Positions 14,507 to 14,718 of a stretch of DNA of 14,718 nucleotides are shown here, in pieces. The translations under genes and the position numbers were made by a program. The notes below the pieces were generated by a model. That model did not search any database. It saw only the letters and a list, made by a program, of their open reading frames with translations, and had not been told where the DNA came from. Origin of the DNA: Methanobacteriota archaeon (lineage in GTDB: Archaea > Thermoplasmatota > Thermoplasmata > RBG-16-68-12); contig VBMM01000103.1 in assembly GCA_005878415.1 (NCBI GenBank), positions 1 through 14,718 on the forward strand, read 5' to 3'. Numbering within the stretch: the first letter of the stretch is position 1; each line of letters begins with the position of its first letter.

Positions 14507-14718
14507 CGGCTCATCAGGCGGATGATCGCTTCGGCGGGCTCCCCGCCGCATTCCTCGAGGGCTTTCCGCGCCTCTTCCTCGGACACGCCCGCCTTCTCCG
14601 CGACGAGCTGCACGTCCTCTTCGGGTATCGACGGGACTGCGCTCTCGGTCGGCTTCGTGGCACCGGCGCGGTCCCGCACGATCGGCTCGCCGACGACGGT
14701 CCAGATCTTCTGACCCTG
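14503..14718 (-). CDS. nac: Nascent polypeptide-associated complex protein (archaeal NAC), C-terminal part
   Basis: Partial, cut by the right edge; the last 71 residues are visible. It begins at QGQKIWTVVGEPIVRD, the end of the NAC beta-barrel domain (the family's Y/W-x-V-x-G-E-P strand). After a short linker there is a UBA domain, about 31-71: IPEEDVQLVAEKAGVSEEEA, then RKALEECGGEPAEAIIRL. This hydrophobic pattern (DV..V....GVS.EEA..AL....G....AI..L) is characteristic of alpha-NAC and its archaeal homodimeric counterpart. NAC binds the ribosome near the tunnel exit and shields nascent chains. The stop overlaps the ATG of the next gene. Normal archaeal length is about 110-120 residues, so roughly the N-terminal 40-50 are missing. 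Confidence 0.92.
   Translation of the reverse strand, partial: QGQKIWTVVGEPIVRDRAGATKPTESAVPSIPEEDVQLVAEKAGVSEEEARKALEECGGEPAEAIIRLMSR

Overview
The window reads as chromosome of a GC-rich euryarchaeon, most likely a member of Thermoplasmatota. The information-processing genes are archaeal: an MCM replicative helicase, the N-terminus of NMD3, DUF424, an archaeal NAC with a UBA tail, and a 7S signal recognition particle (SRP) RNA. Many genes begin within about 35 nt of an AT-rich TATA-like box, as expected for leaderless or short-leader archaeal transcripts. The lineage is an inference from style (large secreted S8 protease, Asp-box surface protein, FmdE homologue outside a methanogenesis cluster), not from a marker phylogeny.

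Left part (1-5102). The 5' end of nmd3 lies at the edge (minus strand), divergent from a four-helix membrane protein (plus). Converging on that is a minus-strand set: a 51-residue zinc-ribbon protein (4434-4589), mcm (1049-4339) and a DUF424 protein (742-1035). The mcm gene carries a 380-residue intein inserted exactly inside the Walker A P-loop, with complete splicing motifs and both LAGLIDADG motifs. A plus-strand FmdE-family gene (4698-5102) is divergent from the zinc-ribbon gene and appears to share one AT-rich box with it.

Middle part (5105-11566). A multidomain secreted subtilisin-like protease occupies 5 kb on the minus strand. Its signal peptide is plainly encoded, yet no ATG, GTG or TTG precedes it in frame. 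An ACG codon behind a perfect AGGAGG is the best start. A 341-nt spacer separates it from a divergent winged-helix gene (10660-11244). The SRP RNA gene then lies on the minus strand (about 11249-11566). It is recognised from its helix 8 core, its Alu-like 5' domain and a terminal 5'/3' helix.

Right part (11567-14718). A cell-surface protein (11672-14260, plus) has a signal peptide, a five-Asp-box propeller, five small beta repeats and a C-terminal membrane anchor. It overlaps by 102 nt the end of a convergent two-helix membrane protein. That protein's ATG overlaps the stop of the partial nac gene at the right edge.

The genes combine replication (MCM), ribosome export or biogenesis (NMD3), nascent-chain handling and targeting (NAC, SRP RNA), and two exported proteins. 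I see no CRISPR array, rRNA, tRNA, insertion sequence or defence island. The only mobile element is the intein.
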